Both the position numbers and the translations under genes were made by a program. Positions 33,765 through 41,442 of a stretch of 64,000 nucleotides of DNA are shown here, piece by piece. Below the pieces are notes generated by a model. The model was given only the letters and a program-made list of their open reading frames with translations, was not told the DNA's origin and did no database searches. Origin of the DNA: DASUPK01 sp963795665 (lineage in GTDB: Bacteria > Actinomycetota > Thermoleophilia > Solirubrobacterales > 70-9); assembly GCA_963795665.1 (NCBI GenBank), contig CAWCIP010000005.1:453550-517549 (forward strand). Reading direction: 5' to 3'. Numbering within the stretch: the stretch's first letter is position 1; each line of letters begins with the position of its first letter.

Positions 33765-34444
33765 TTCCAGGGACTCTGCTCCGGAAGACCGGTGATCCTG
33801 ATCCCCGCACGCGACTTGTACCGGGCGTTGATGGCGATCAGAAGCGGGGTGAGCGTCTCGGCGATCCTCGCCATCTCGAGGGCGCCGGCGTTGACGGCGC
33901 GCAACCCGTCGATTCGCTCGATCAGGGCAGCGACCCGCGCCTTGTCGGCCTTCCGGTCGCCGCAGATCAACACGTCCTCGTCGACGGAGTCCCCCTCGGC
34001 AAGCGCGGGCGCGCTCACGGTGTGAAGAGCCGAGATCACCGTGACGCCGTCGGGCACCATCTCCTCAGCCTGTTGCGCGGCCGAGCCCTGCCAGACGCCC
34101 ACGGTCCGCGAGGCCTTGCCGCTGATCGAGGCAGCCGTGGGGACGGTGCAGTCGACCAGGATCTGCCCGGCCTCGAGCGCATCCTTGAGGTTGGTCAGGG
34201 TCTCGGATTGGGCCCTGAACGGAACGGTGAGGAAGACAATCGGCCCCCGGCCGGCCGCCTCGGCGTTCTCCAGACCCTCGACCTCGGCTCCCTCGACAGC
34301 GGACCTGACGCGCTCGGCTGCCTCAGCGGCACGCTCGGCCTGGCGGGAGCCGATCACGATCCGTTCCCCAGCCTGCGCCCAGCGCACGGCGAGGCCGTAG
34401 CCGAGGGCTCCGGTGCCGCCGATGATCGGGATTGGTTCTGCCAC
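33761..34444 (-). CDS. npdG: NADPH-dependent F420 reductase
   Basis: 227 residues. Reduces F420 with NADPH (F420H2:NADP oxidoreductase family). The Rossmann motif IPIIGGTGALGYGLAVRWAQ is followed by IVIGSRQAERA, which selects NADP, and FLTVPFRAQ, GQILVDCTVPT and ALHTVSAPALAEGDSVDEDV, the F420-site segments of this family. It heads the npdG-cofD-cofC-cofE operon, so cofactor synthesis and reduction are co-regulated. It lies 44 bp from a divergent SDR gene. Confidence 0.92.
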   Translation of the reverse strand: MAEPIPIIGGTGALGYGLAVRWAQAGERIVIGSRQAERAAEAAERVRSAVEGAEVEGLENAEAAGRGPIVFLTVPFRAQSETLTNLKDALEAGQILVDCTVPTAASISGKASRTVGVWQGSAAQQAEEMVPDGVTVISALHTVSAPALAEGDSVDEDVLICGDRKADKARVAALIERIDGLRAVNAGALEMARIAETLTPLLIAINARYKSRAGIRITGLPEQSPWK

Positions 34445-34488
34445 CGGCGAGCAAGCTACAGGGCGCCCCGAATAGGCTGCGGACAGGC

Positions 34489-35229
34489 ATGCGGCTCGAA
34501 GGCAAGAAGGCCCTCGTCACCGGCGGCGCCAGCGGCATTGGCGCAGCGGTCGCGCGCCGCCTCGCCGCCGAGGGCGCCGAGGTGACAGTGGGCGACCTCA
34601 ACCTGGAGGGGGCGACCGAGGTCGCGGGCGAGATCTCCGGGTTCCCAATCGAGCTGGACGTCACGGACCTGGGCTCAGCTCAGGCCGCCGTCGAGAGTGC
34701 CGGCGCTCCGATCGACATCCTCGTCAACAACGCGGGAACCGATGAGTTCGGCTTCTTCACCCAGACCACACCGGAGCAGTGGGAGAAGGTGATCGGGGTG
34801 AACCTCCGCGGCGTCCTCAACTGCACCTACGCGGCGCTGCCCGGCATGCAGGAGGCGGGCTACGGGCGGATCGTCAGCATCGCCTCGGAGGCCGGGCGCG
34901 TCGGATCGAAGGGCTCGGCCGTCTACTCGGCGGCCAAGGGCGGCGTGATCGCCTTCACCAAGGTGATGGCGCGAGAGGGCGCCCGGTTCGGGATAACCGC
35001 GAACGCGATTGCGCCAGGGCCGATCGAGACCCCGCTGCTGATGCAGGCCAAGGAGTTCGGGGAGATCGGAGAGAAGATCATCGAGACGATGAAGTCGGGC
35101 ACGCAGCTGAAGCGGCTCGGGCAGCCGGAGGAGGTCGCGGCGGCGGTCGCCTTCCTCTGCTCGGACGATTCGTCCTACGTGACCGGCGAGTGCATCGGCG
35201 TCTCCGGCGGGATGGGGATGGTCGGTTGA
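34489..35229 (+). CDS. SDR family oxidoreductase (3-oxoacyl reductase-like)
   Basis: 246 residues. Classical SDR: VTGGASGIGAAVARRLAAEG, DILVNNAGTDEFGFF, IVSIASEAGRVGS with the catalytic Ser, and AVYSAAKGGVIAFTKVMARE with Tyr-Lys. The C-terminal SSYVTGECIGVSGGMGM is the FabG/BadH tail. Cyclic 2-hydroxyacyl-CoA or 3-oxoacyl substrates are typical for this branch. It shares a promoter region with the F420 operon; use of F420 is unlikely for this NAD(P) fold. Confidence 0.88.
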   Translation: MRLEGKKALVTGGASGIGAAVARRLAAEGAEVTVGDLNLEGATEVAGEISGFPIELDVTDLGSAQAAVESAGAPIDILVNNAGTDEFGFFTQTTPEQWEKVIGVNLRGVLNCTYAALPGMQEAGYGRIVSIASEAGRVGSKGSAVYSAAKGGVIAFTKVMAREGARFGITANAIAPGPIETPLLMQAKEFGEIGEKIIETMKSGTQLKRLGQPEEVAAAVAFLCSDDSSYVTGECIGVSGGMGMVG

Positions 35230-35230
35230 T

Positions 35231-35302
35231 TCGCGTAGCCCCCGGAAGCGGAGCTGAGGAGGCGTGACTCGCGTAGCCCCCGGAAGCGAAGCTGAGGAGG
35301 CG
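35231..35302. repeat. Tandem duplication of 34 bp (period 38) carrying a ribosome site
   Basis: Copies 35231-35264 and 35269-35302 begin TCGCGTAGCCCCCGGAAGCG and end GCTGAGGAGGCG with one mismatch (G to A). The second copy's GAGGAGG lies seven bases before the TTG of the next gene, so the duplication also duplicates that gene's Shine-Dalgarno sequence. Confidence 0.85.
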
Positions 35303-35307
35303 AAGCG

Positions 35308-35682
35308 TTGACGATGGAGGTCGGTGTCGAGCGCACCGACGAGTTCGTGGTCGAGGGCCGGCTGATGACCGACGTCGGCGGCACGATCGGCGCCAGCGTC
35401 CTCTCGACGCCGGGGATGATCGGGATGATGGAGCGCACCGCCGCCGTTCTCTCGTTCGAGAACCTCGAGGACGGCAAGGCGACGGTGGGCTTCGAGGTAT
35501 GCATCAAGCACGTCTCGGCCGCGGCGGAGGGCCAGACCTGCACCGTCCACGCCAAGCTCCGCGAGGTGGTCGACGACCGCAAGCTTCGGTTCGACGTCGA
35601 GGTCAAGGAGGGCGAGCGCACGATCGGCGTGGGCACTCACGAGCGCCGAGTGATCGAGATCGGCTCGGTGACCGGGGACTGA
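35308..35682 (+). CDS. Thioesterase of the fluoroacetyl-CoA thioesterase (FlK) fold family
   Basis: 124 residues from a TTG seven bases after GAGGAGG; ATG at 35314 is the alternative. Hot-dog fold of the FlK type: the catalytic Thr-Glu-His arrangement is visible as VLSTPGMIGMMERTAAVLSF (Thr, Glu) and CIKHVSAAAEGQ (His), then GTHERRVIEIG at the end. FlK itself hydrolyses fluoroacetyl-CoA; most homologues act on unknown short acyl-CoAs. It follows the SDR and may act on the same CoA ester. Confidence 0.85.
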   Translation: MTMEVGVERTDEFVVEGRLMTDVGGTIGASVLSTPGMIGMMERTAAVLSFENLEDGKATVGFEVCIKHVSAAAEGQTCTVHAKLREVVDDRKLRFDVEVKEGERTIGVGTHERRVIEIGSVTGD

Positions 35683-35752
35683 GGCACGGCTGACGGCCGG
35701 ATTGCGGGATTTCACGGATTGACCTGATCGCGGGCAGGCCGATGAGAGATCG

Positions 35753-36781
35753 ATGGGTCCAGCCCGCCTGAGACTGCCGAGCCCGCAGGACATTCACGGC
35801 GATACGGAATTGATCGCCCGCGTCATCGGCGTGCTCTACGGCGCCGGGGCCGTGCTCGTGGCGCTCTCCCTGCTTCTCCCTCATCCGGCCGACAGCAACG
35901 ACGGGGCCATCCTCGCGATCGCCGGAGCGGCCGCTCTGGTGGCGGCGCTGATGCTCGGCGCCGCCCGCCATTTCCCCTCCTGGCTGCTGCAGGTCGTGAT
36001 CGGGCTGGGCTCGGCCCTGATCTCGCTCTGCGTGTACTTCGCAGGCCAGCCGAGCGCCTACTCGGCGATGTTCATCTGGGTGGTCCTGGTCGCGGCCTTC
36101 TTCTTCCCCGGCCGTCGCACCGTGATCCAGATGGCCTGGCTCCTCGCCGTCTATGCGGCGGTTCTCTACTCGATCCCCCCGTTCGGATACTCGCCGCTCA
36201 CCCGGCTCCTGCTGACCGCCATCGCCTTCGGCACCGCCGCCGCGGTCATCTCCTGGCTGAGCAACGCGACGAATCGCAGGGTCGAGGTCTCCGAGTCGCG
36301 CGCCCGTACCGATCCGCTCACCGGAATCGCAAACCGCCGCTGGCTGGATCAGGAGCTCGCCCGAGAGATGGCCTGGGCCAAGCGCCATGGAGCGCCGCTC
36401 TGTGCAGCGATCATCGATCTCGACGGCCTGAAGAGCTTCAACGACGAGCACGGACACCTGGCCGGTGACCGCCTGCTGGTGACAGCCGTGGTGGCCTGGC
36501 AGGGCGTGATCCGTCCGAGCGACTTCCTCGCGCGGGTCGGCGGCGATGAGTTCATGCTGCTGATGCGCGACTGCCCCGCCGAGGCGGGGATGGCGATGCT
36601 GGGCCGGCTGCGGGCGGCGACTCCCGACGGATCGTCGTGCTCGACGGGCCTTGCCGTCTGGAACGAGATCGAGACCGCCCTCGAGCTGTTCGCGCGGGCG
36701 GACACCGCCCTCTACGCCGCCAAGCGCAAGGGCGGCGACCAGTCGGTCCATCTGCCCCGGGAGGAGAGCGCGGTTGCCTGA
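35753..36781 (+). CDS. Membrane-bound diguanylate cyclase
   Basis: 342 residues. Six predicted membrane helices (residues about 20-170), beginning ARVIGVLYGAGAVLVALSLL LP, then a GGDEF domain: TDPLTGIANRRWLDQELARE, the active RVGGDEFMLL, and an I-site RxxD (RPSD) five residues earlier. The catalytic Asp/Glu are intact, so c-di-GMP synthesis with product inhibition is expected. The sensor part resembles that of the HD-GYP protein at 43021. Sequence context gives no ligand. Confidence 0.9.
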   Translation: MGPARLRLPSPQDIHGDTELIARVIGVLYGAGAVLVALSLLLPHPADSNDGAILAIAGAAALVAALMLGAARHFPSWLLQVVIGLGSALISLCVYFAGQPSAYSAMFIWVVLVAAFFFPGRRTVIQMAWLLAVYAAVLYSIPPFGYSPLTRLLLTAIAFGTAAAVISWLSNATNRRVEVSESRARTDPLTGIANRRWLDQELAREMAWAKRHGAPLCAAIIDLDGLKSFNDEHGHLAGDRLLVTAVVAWQGVIRPSDFLARVGGDEFMLLMRDCPAEAGMAMLGRLRAATPDGSSCSTGLAVWNEIETALELFARADTALYAAKRKGGDQSVHLPREESAVA

Positions 36782-36804
36782 ACGCTCCCGGCTAGGCTGG
36801 GGCG

Positions 36805-37725
36805 ATGGCCGAGCAGCTTCCCGGAACGGTTCGCATCCGCGAGGTCGGGCCGCGCGACGGGTTCCAGAACGAGCCCGAGGTGATCCCGACCGAGGAGAAG
36901 ATCCGGTTGATCGGGTTGCTCGCCGACACGGGCCTGAAGCGGATCGAGCTCACCTCGTTCGTCCGGCCCGACGTGATCCCGCAGCTCGCCGACGCCGGCG
37001 AGGTGATCACTCGCTTCGAGCCGCGCGAGGGCGTCTCCTACTCCGTGCTGATCCCGAACCGCAAGGGGCTCGAAAACGCGATCAGGTTCAGGGATCGCTT
37101 CCAGGAGGCCAACTTCTTCCTCTCGGCCTCGGAGACGCACAACCAGAAGAACGTCAACCGCTCGATCGCCGAGTCCCTGGCGGACCTGGAGGTCACGATC
37201 GCGGCCGCCCGGGAGGCCGGCCTGCGCTGCGAGGGAGTGATCTCGACCAGCTTCGGCTGCCCCTATGAGGGCGAGGTCCCGCCGGAGCGCGTCTTCGAGA
37301 TAGGGGAGCGGCTGGCGGGGTTCGGCTGCGAGGAGATCGCCTTCGGCGACACCACCGGGATGGCGAATCCGCGCCAGGTGGGGGAGTTCTTCGCGGCGGC
37401 CAGGCGGCGGCTTGGCGACGTCGAGCTCACCGCGCACTTCCACAACACCCGGGGCCAGGGGCTGGCGAACGTGCTCGCGGCGCTCGAGCAGGGGGTCGAC
37501 TCCTTCGAGAGCTCGTTCGGAGAGCTGGGCGGATGCCCGGTGCCACCCGGATCGACGGGGAACATCTCGACCGAGGACCTGGTCTCGATGCTGGAGGAGA
37601 TGGGGGTCGGGACCGGAGTCGACCTGGCCAAGCTGATCGCCGCCTCGTCCGAGGTGCAGGGGGTGCTCGGACGCCCGCTCGGGGCTCACCTGCTCACGGC
37701 CGGGCCGGTGGACTGGCACAGGTAG
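36805..37725 (+). CDS. mvaB: Hydroxymethylglutaryl-CoA lyase family protein
   Basis: 306 residues. TIM-barrel lyase that cleaves HMG-CoA to acetoacetate and acetyl-CoA, as in leucine breakdown. Motifs: VREVGPRDGFQNE-type start read IREVGPRDGFQNEPEVIP, ELTSFVRPD, FFLSASETHNQKNVN, IAFGDTTGMANP, AHFHNTRGQGLANV and the Cys-containing LGGCPVPPGSTGNISTEDLV. The active-site loop differs slightly from the classic GGCPYAPGASGN. With acetoacetyl-CoA synthetase at 45780 it would close a leucine/ketone-body route. Confidence 0.88.
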   Translation: MAEQLPGTVRIREVGPRDGFQNEPEVIPTEEKIRLIGLLADTGLKRIELTSFVRPDVIPQLADAGEVITRFEPREGVSYSVLIPNRKGLENAIRFRDRFQEANFFLSASETHNQKNVNRSIAESLADLEVTIAAAREAGLRCEGVISTSFGCPYEGEVPPERVFEIGERLAGFGCEEIAFGDTTGMANPRQVGEFFAAARRRLGDVELTAHFHNTRGQGLANVLAALEQGVDSFESSFGELGGCPVPPGSTGNISTEDLVSMLEEMGVGTGVDLAKLIAASSEVQGVLGRPLGAHLLTAGPVDWHR

Positions 37726-37734
37726 TCTGCGCTC

Positions 37735-38115
37735 ATGCAAAGCGACAGCTTCCGCGCCGCTGCCGAGTCGAAGGACTTCTCCGCCATCGACGAGCTGTTC
37801 GCCGAGGACGTCAGCTTCCGCAGCCCGGTGGTCTTCAAGCAGTACGAGGGACGCGACGCCGTCGCGATGCTGCTCGGAGCGGTCAGCCAGGTGTTCGAGG
37901 ACTTCCGCTACACGGACCAGGTCGAGACGGGCGCCACGGCGACGCTCATGTTCAGCGCGCGGGTCGGCGACCGGGAGCTCGACGGAATCGACCTCCTGCA
38001 CTTCGACGACGGGGGCAGGATCAACGACATGGCCGTCTACGTTCGCCCGATGAGTGGCGTGCACGCCCTCGCCGAGGCGATGCAGAAGAAGCTCGAGGAA
38101 GCCTCTCCGGCATAA
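37735..38115 (+). CDS. NTF2/SnoaL-like protein
   Basis: 126 residues. Cone-fold pattern: FRAAAESKDFSAIDELFAED, VSFRSPVVFKQYEGRDAVAM, FSARVGDRELDGIDLLHFDD and GRINDMAVYVRPMSG. Nine bases after the lyase stop, so probably co-transcribed. No catalytic residues can be assigned. Its TAA is followed two bases later by repeat copy 3. Confidence 0.82.
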   Translation: MQSDSFRAAAESKDFSAIDELFAEDVSFRSPVVFKQYEGRDAVAMLLGAVSQVFEDFRYTDQVETGATATLMFSARVGDRELDGIDLLHFDDGGRINDMAVYVRPMSGVHALAEAMQKKLEEASPA

Positions 38116-38142
38116 ACGGCGGCCACAAACGGCGCCGCCGGA
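38116..38142. repeat. Dispersed palindromic repeat, copy 3
   Basis: After AC: stem GGCGGC, loop CACAAACGGC, stem GCCGCC, then GGA. It fills the entire 27-bp gap between the TAA of the SnoaL-like gene and the converging sulfatase stop, which begins at the very next base. Confidence 0.82.
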
Positions 38143-39690
38143 TTAACGGCAGCTGTCGCCGGCGCAGGTCTTGAGCTGCGCCAGGCGGACGGCGAGTTGG
38201 TCTCGGATCCCGGCGTAGCTCGACGCACCCGGGCCGTGGAGCAGGTTGGTGAGCTCGTACGGGTCGTCGTCGAGGTTGTAGAGCTCCTCGCTCCCGCTGT
38301 CCCAGGTGTTGTAGGCCCAGGGACCCTGCCGTACGCCGAACTCGCCCAGATCGAAGCTCTCCTCGAGCAGGGCGCGATCGGCACCCATCGAGGGGTTGCC
38401 TGCAAAGGGGAGCAGGGAGGTCCCGTCCATCGTCCGCGCCGGCCGGGAATTGGTGAGGCCGACGATGGTCGGCGCGAGGTCGATGTTGGACACCAGCTGA
38501 TCGCGAGTGGCGTTCTGCGGGAACCCGGGCCCGCGGATGACCAGCGGCACCCGCTCGCCCTCCTGGTAGAGGTAGTCCTTGAACTCGATCCGGTGCGCTC
38601 CCAGTTGCAGGCCGTTGTCGGAGGTGAAGATGAAATAGGTCTTCCTCTTGTCCCTGTACTTCCTGATCAGGCCGACGATGCGCTTCACCTCGTCGTCCAC
38701 GGAGAGGAGACTCTCGAGCCGCCCTCGGTAGCGCCGGTCGATGTCCGCCAGGTCGGCCTCGGAGAGCCGCGGTATGGAGCGGACCTCCGGGGGCTTGTCG
38801 CTCACGTCCGCCTCGTCGAAGTCCGGTGTGTGCGGCGCCCCGATGTCTCCGACGGTGCCAAGGTATTGCGGCGCCGGCTCCGGGTCGCGCGTGGACCAAG
38901 GGGGTGTCCCCGCCTCGCCGTGCGGGTTGTTCGGGTTGTAGTAGAGGAAGAAGGGTTTCGGGCTCGGCGCCCAGGTCTTGAGCAGCTGGTTGACCTTGCT
39001 GTCGAGCACGTAGTCGACGTAGTCGCTGGGCTTGCGGCCGTAGTGGCGGACCTTGCCGTTCTCGTTGAGCTTGATCTTGTATCGGTGTTGCTCGGTCCGG
39101 TCCGTCAGCGCGTACCACTGGGTCCAGCCGGGCGGCACCTCGCGGGGGTTGATCACGCCGTAGCCGTTCAGGTACTTGCCGACCATCGCGGTGCGGTACT
39201 TGGCACGCCGGAGCCAGACGGCGAGCGTGTTGCTGTTGTCCAGGTCCCCATAGCGCTGGTCGGTGAGGACATGGTGATTGTGGGCGTACTGCCCGGTCAG
39301 GAAGGTGGCCCGGGACGGGCAGCAGAGCGGATAGGCGACGTAGCTGTTGCGGAAGGTGGTGCCGTGGGCCGTCAGCAGGCTGAGGGTGCTGCGCATCACG
39401 GCCATGTCGGTGACGTTCATGTCGTCCGTGTCGATCACGATCACGTTGGGCCGCTTCTGCTGGGCGTTCTTGCGCTGCAGCTGGGCGATGTGATCCCTCT
39501 TGCTCTGGCACGCCTTGCTGCACTTCGCCGAGGCGTGGGCCATCGGTGCCGCCCAGGCGAGCGCCGCCGCGCAGAGCGCGGCCACGCAGAGGGCGGCGAG
39601 CGAGAGCCCGGCTCGCTGTGTTCTCCCGATCGGCATCCTGATCTGAAACCCGCGACACCTCAGGTGGTTGCGCTGGGCCCGTATGCTCAT
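38143..39690 (-). CDS. Secreted sulfatase 1
   Basis: 515 residues; ATG at 39636 would give a better signal-peptide start (MPIGRTQRAGLSLAALCVAA). Exported alkaline-phosphatase-superfamily sulfatase. Metal-site Asp pair in VIVIDTDDMNVT, the formylglycine Cys in YPLCCPSRATFLTGQYAHNH (near residue 124), and IFTSDNGLQLGAHR with the second metal ligands. The C-terminus ends CAGDSCR, a Cys pair shared with the other two sulfatases in the window. Substrate unknown; no formylglycine-generating enzyme is encoded here. Confidence 0.9.
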   Translation of the reverse strand: MSIRAQRNHLRCRGFQIRMPIGRTQRAGLSLAALCVAALCAAALAWAAPMAHASAKCSKACQSKRDHIAQLQRKNAQQKRPNVIVIDTDDMNVTDMAVMRSTLSLLTAHGTTFRNSYVAYPLCCPSRATFLTGQYAHNHHVLTDQRYGDLDNSNTLAVWLRRAKYRTAMVGKYLNGYGVINPREVPPGWTQWYALTDRTEQHRYKIKLNENGKVRHYGRKPSDYVDYVLDSKVNQLLKTWAPSPKPFFLYYNPNNPHGEAGTPPWSTRDPEPAPQYLGTVGDIGAPHTPDFDEADVSDKPPEVRSIPRLSEADLADIDRRYRGRLESLLSVDDEVKRIVGLIRKYRDKRKTYFIFTSDNGLQLGAHRIEFKDYLYQEGERVPLVIRGPGFPQNATRDQLVSNIDLAPTIVGLTNSRPARTMDGTSLLPFAGNPSMGADRALLEESFDLGEFGVRQGPWAYNTWDSGSEELYNLDDDPYELTNLLHGPGASSYAGIRDQLAVRLAQLKTCAGDSCR

Positions 39691-39763
39691 CGCCTCCAGA
39701 CTTCATTAGACGGCTAGACGGGCCGCGCGGTCGCGCGCCCAAGAGGAAAGGGAGCGAACAAAT

Positions 39764-40648
39764 ATGACGATCAGCAAGGTCGGCGTCCTGGGCTGCGGGC
39801 TCATGGGCCACGGCATCTCACAGATCTGCGCCCAGGAGGGATGGGACGTCGTGGTGCGTGAGATCGATCAGGCGCCGCTCGACAAGGGCCTGGGCAAGAT
39901 CGAGAAGCAGCTCGCCCGGGCGGTCGAGAAGGGCAGGATGGAGCAGACGGAGGCGGATGCCGTTCGAGGCCGGATCACGCCGACCCTCGAGTACTCGGAT
40001 CTCGCCGACTGCGACCTCGTGATCGAAGCGATCACCGAGGATCTCGACCGCAAGCTCGAGATGTGGCGCGAGGTCGACGAGCTCGTCAAGGACGACGCGT
40101 ACCTCGCCACCAACACCTCCTCGCTCCCGGTCGCCGCGCAGGCCGACGCCACGAAGCGGCCCGAGCGCATGATCGGCCTCCATTTCTTCAATCCGCCTCA
40201 GGTCATGCCGCTGCTCGAGGTCGTGCGCGCCGAGCGCTCCAGCGACGAGGCGGTGGCCCTGGGCTTCGAGGTCGGCGAGAAGCTGGGCAAGACCACGGTC
40301 GCCGCAGGCGACAATCGCGGCTTCATCGTCAACCGGCTGCTGGTCCCCTACATGCTCGACGCGATCCGCGCCCACGAGCAGGGCGTGGGCTCGATCGAGG
40401 ACATCGACACCGGGATGATGGCCGGGGCCAGCCACCCGATGGGGCCGCTGACGCTCGCCGACTTCGTCGGGCTGGACACCCTGGCGGCGATCGCGGCGGT
40501 GATGGTCGACGCCTACGGCGAGGAGCGGTTCGCCGCTCCGGACACCCTGAGGAAGATGGTCGGTGCAGGGGAGTTTGGACGCAAGTCAGGCAAGGGGTTC
40601 TACGATTACTCCGGCGATCAGCCCGTCCCGGTGGATGCCGGGGCCTAG
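39764..40648 (+). CDS. hbd: 3-hydroxybutyryl-CoA dehydrogenase
   Basis: 294 residues. Rossmann motif VGVLGCGLMGHGISQICAQE (NAD(P)), the middle segment LVIEAITEDLDRKLEMWREV, LATNTSSLPVAAQA, and the catalytic His in MIGLHFFNPPQVMPLLEVV. The C-terminal part is GFIVNRLLVPYMLDA and GPLTLADFVGLDT. The length fits Hbd rather than the multifunctional FadB. It supplies or consumes 3-hydroxybutyryl-CoA, two steps from the crotonyl-CoA that Ccr uses. First gene of an apparent three-gene operon. Confidence 0.93.
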   Translation: MTISKVGVLGCGLMGHGISQICAQEGWDVVVREIDQAPLDKGLGKIEKQLARAVEKGRMEQTEADAVRGRITPTLEYSDLADCDLVIEAITEDLDRKLEMWREVDELVKDDAYLATNTSSLPVAAQADATKRPERMIGLHFFNPPQVMPLLEVVRAERSSDEAVALGFEVGEKLGKTTVAAGDNRGFIVNRLLVPYMLDAIRAHEQGVGSIEDIDTGMMAGASHPMGPLTLADFVGLDTLAAIAAVMVDAYGEERFAAPDTLRKMVGAGEFGRKSGKGFYDYSGDQPVPVDAGA

Positions 40649-40673
40649 GCCAGTCAAGGAGGGATCAGGACGC

Positions 40674-41435
40674 ATGCCAGTCGACCAGACCAGTCTCGAC
40701 CGCATCAGGAACGCAACCTTCCCGGCCGCGAAGCGCGGCTACGACAGGCACGAGGTCGAGAAGTTCCTGGCCCGTCTGGCGGATTGGCTCGAGACAGGCG
40801 CCGGCGACGAGTCGCGATCGGACACGGTCAAGCGCGAGCTGGAGCGGGTCGGCGAGAGGACCGGCGCGATCCTCGCCCAGGCCGAGGAGAGTGCCCAGCA
40901 GATCCGCGCCGAGGGCGAAGAGGAAGCTCGCGGCACGATCAACACCGCGAACATGCAGGCGGGGGAAACCCGGGCGGAGGCGGAAAAGTACGCCGGCGAG
41001 AAACGCGCGTCCGCCGATTCCTACGCGCAGCAGGCGCGCCAGGCCGCTGAGCGGGAGGCTGCTTCCACCCGCCAGCAGGCAGAGCAGGACGCCCGCGAGA
41101 CCATCGAGGCGGCGCAGGCCCAGGCGCGGCGGATCGTCGAGGAGGGCACGCAGCGACGCGAGGACGTCGAGGCCGTGATCGCCGATCTGGTCCGCCGCCG
41201 GGACGACGTCTTGACCGACACCCAGGAGCTCAGCGCGAAGCTGAATGGAGCCGTCTCCGAGCATCGGCCCGAGCCCGGCGCCGATGCGTTCGCCAGGCCG
41301 GAGGAGCTCGATCCCCGTGCCCGCGACGATGAGGCAGACGAGCCCGAGGATCAGGAACGGACCGAGACCCAGCCCGAGACCGAGGCGTTCCGCGAGGCTG
41401 AGTCGTCCGATCACGAAGCGGACCTGAGAACCTGA
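40674..41435 (+). CDS. DivIVA/Wag31-like coiled-coil protein
   Basis: 253 residues; AAGGAGGG precedes the ATG. The short N-terminal lipid-binding domain reads FPAAKRGYDRHEVEKFLARL (the DivIVA motif R-G-Y-D-x-x-E-V), followed by 150 residues of Ala/Glu/Gln-rich coiled coil (AEESAQQIRAEGEEEARGTI, QAAEREAASTRQQAEQDARE) and an acidic tail. Such proteins localise to poles or septa in actinobacteria. Wag31 itself usually sits with cell-division genes; here it lies between hbd and a carboxyltransferase gene, so it may be a paralogue. Confidence 0.82.
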   Translation: MPVDQTSLDRIRNATFPAAKRGYDRHEVEKFLARLADWLETGAGDESRSDTVKRELERVGERTGAILAQAEESAQQIRAEGEEEARGTINTANMQAGETRAEAEKYAGEKRASADSYAQQARQAAEREAASTRQQAEQDARETIEAAQAQARRIVEEGTQRREDVEAVIADLVRRRDDVLTDTQELSAKLNGAVSEHRPEPGADAFARPEELDPRARDDEADEPEDQERTETQPETEAFREAESSDHEADLRT

Positions 41436-41442
41436 GGCGGCT

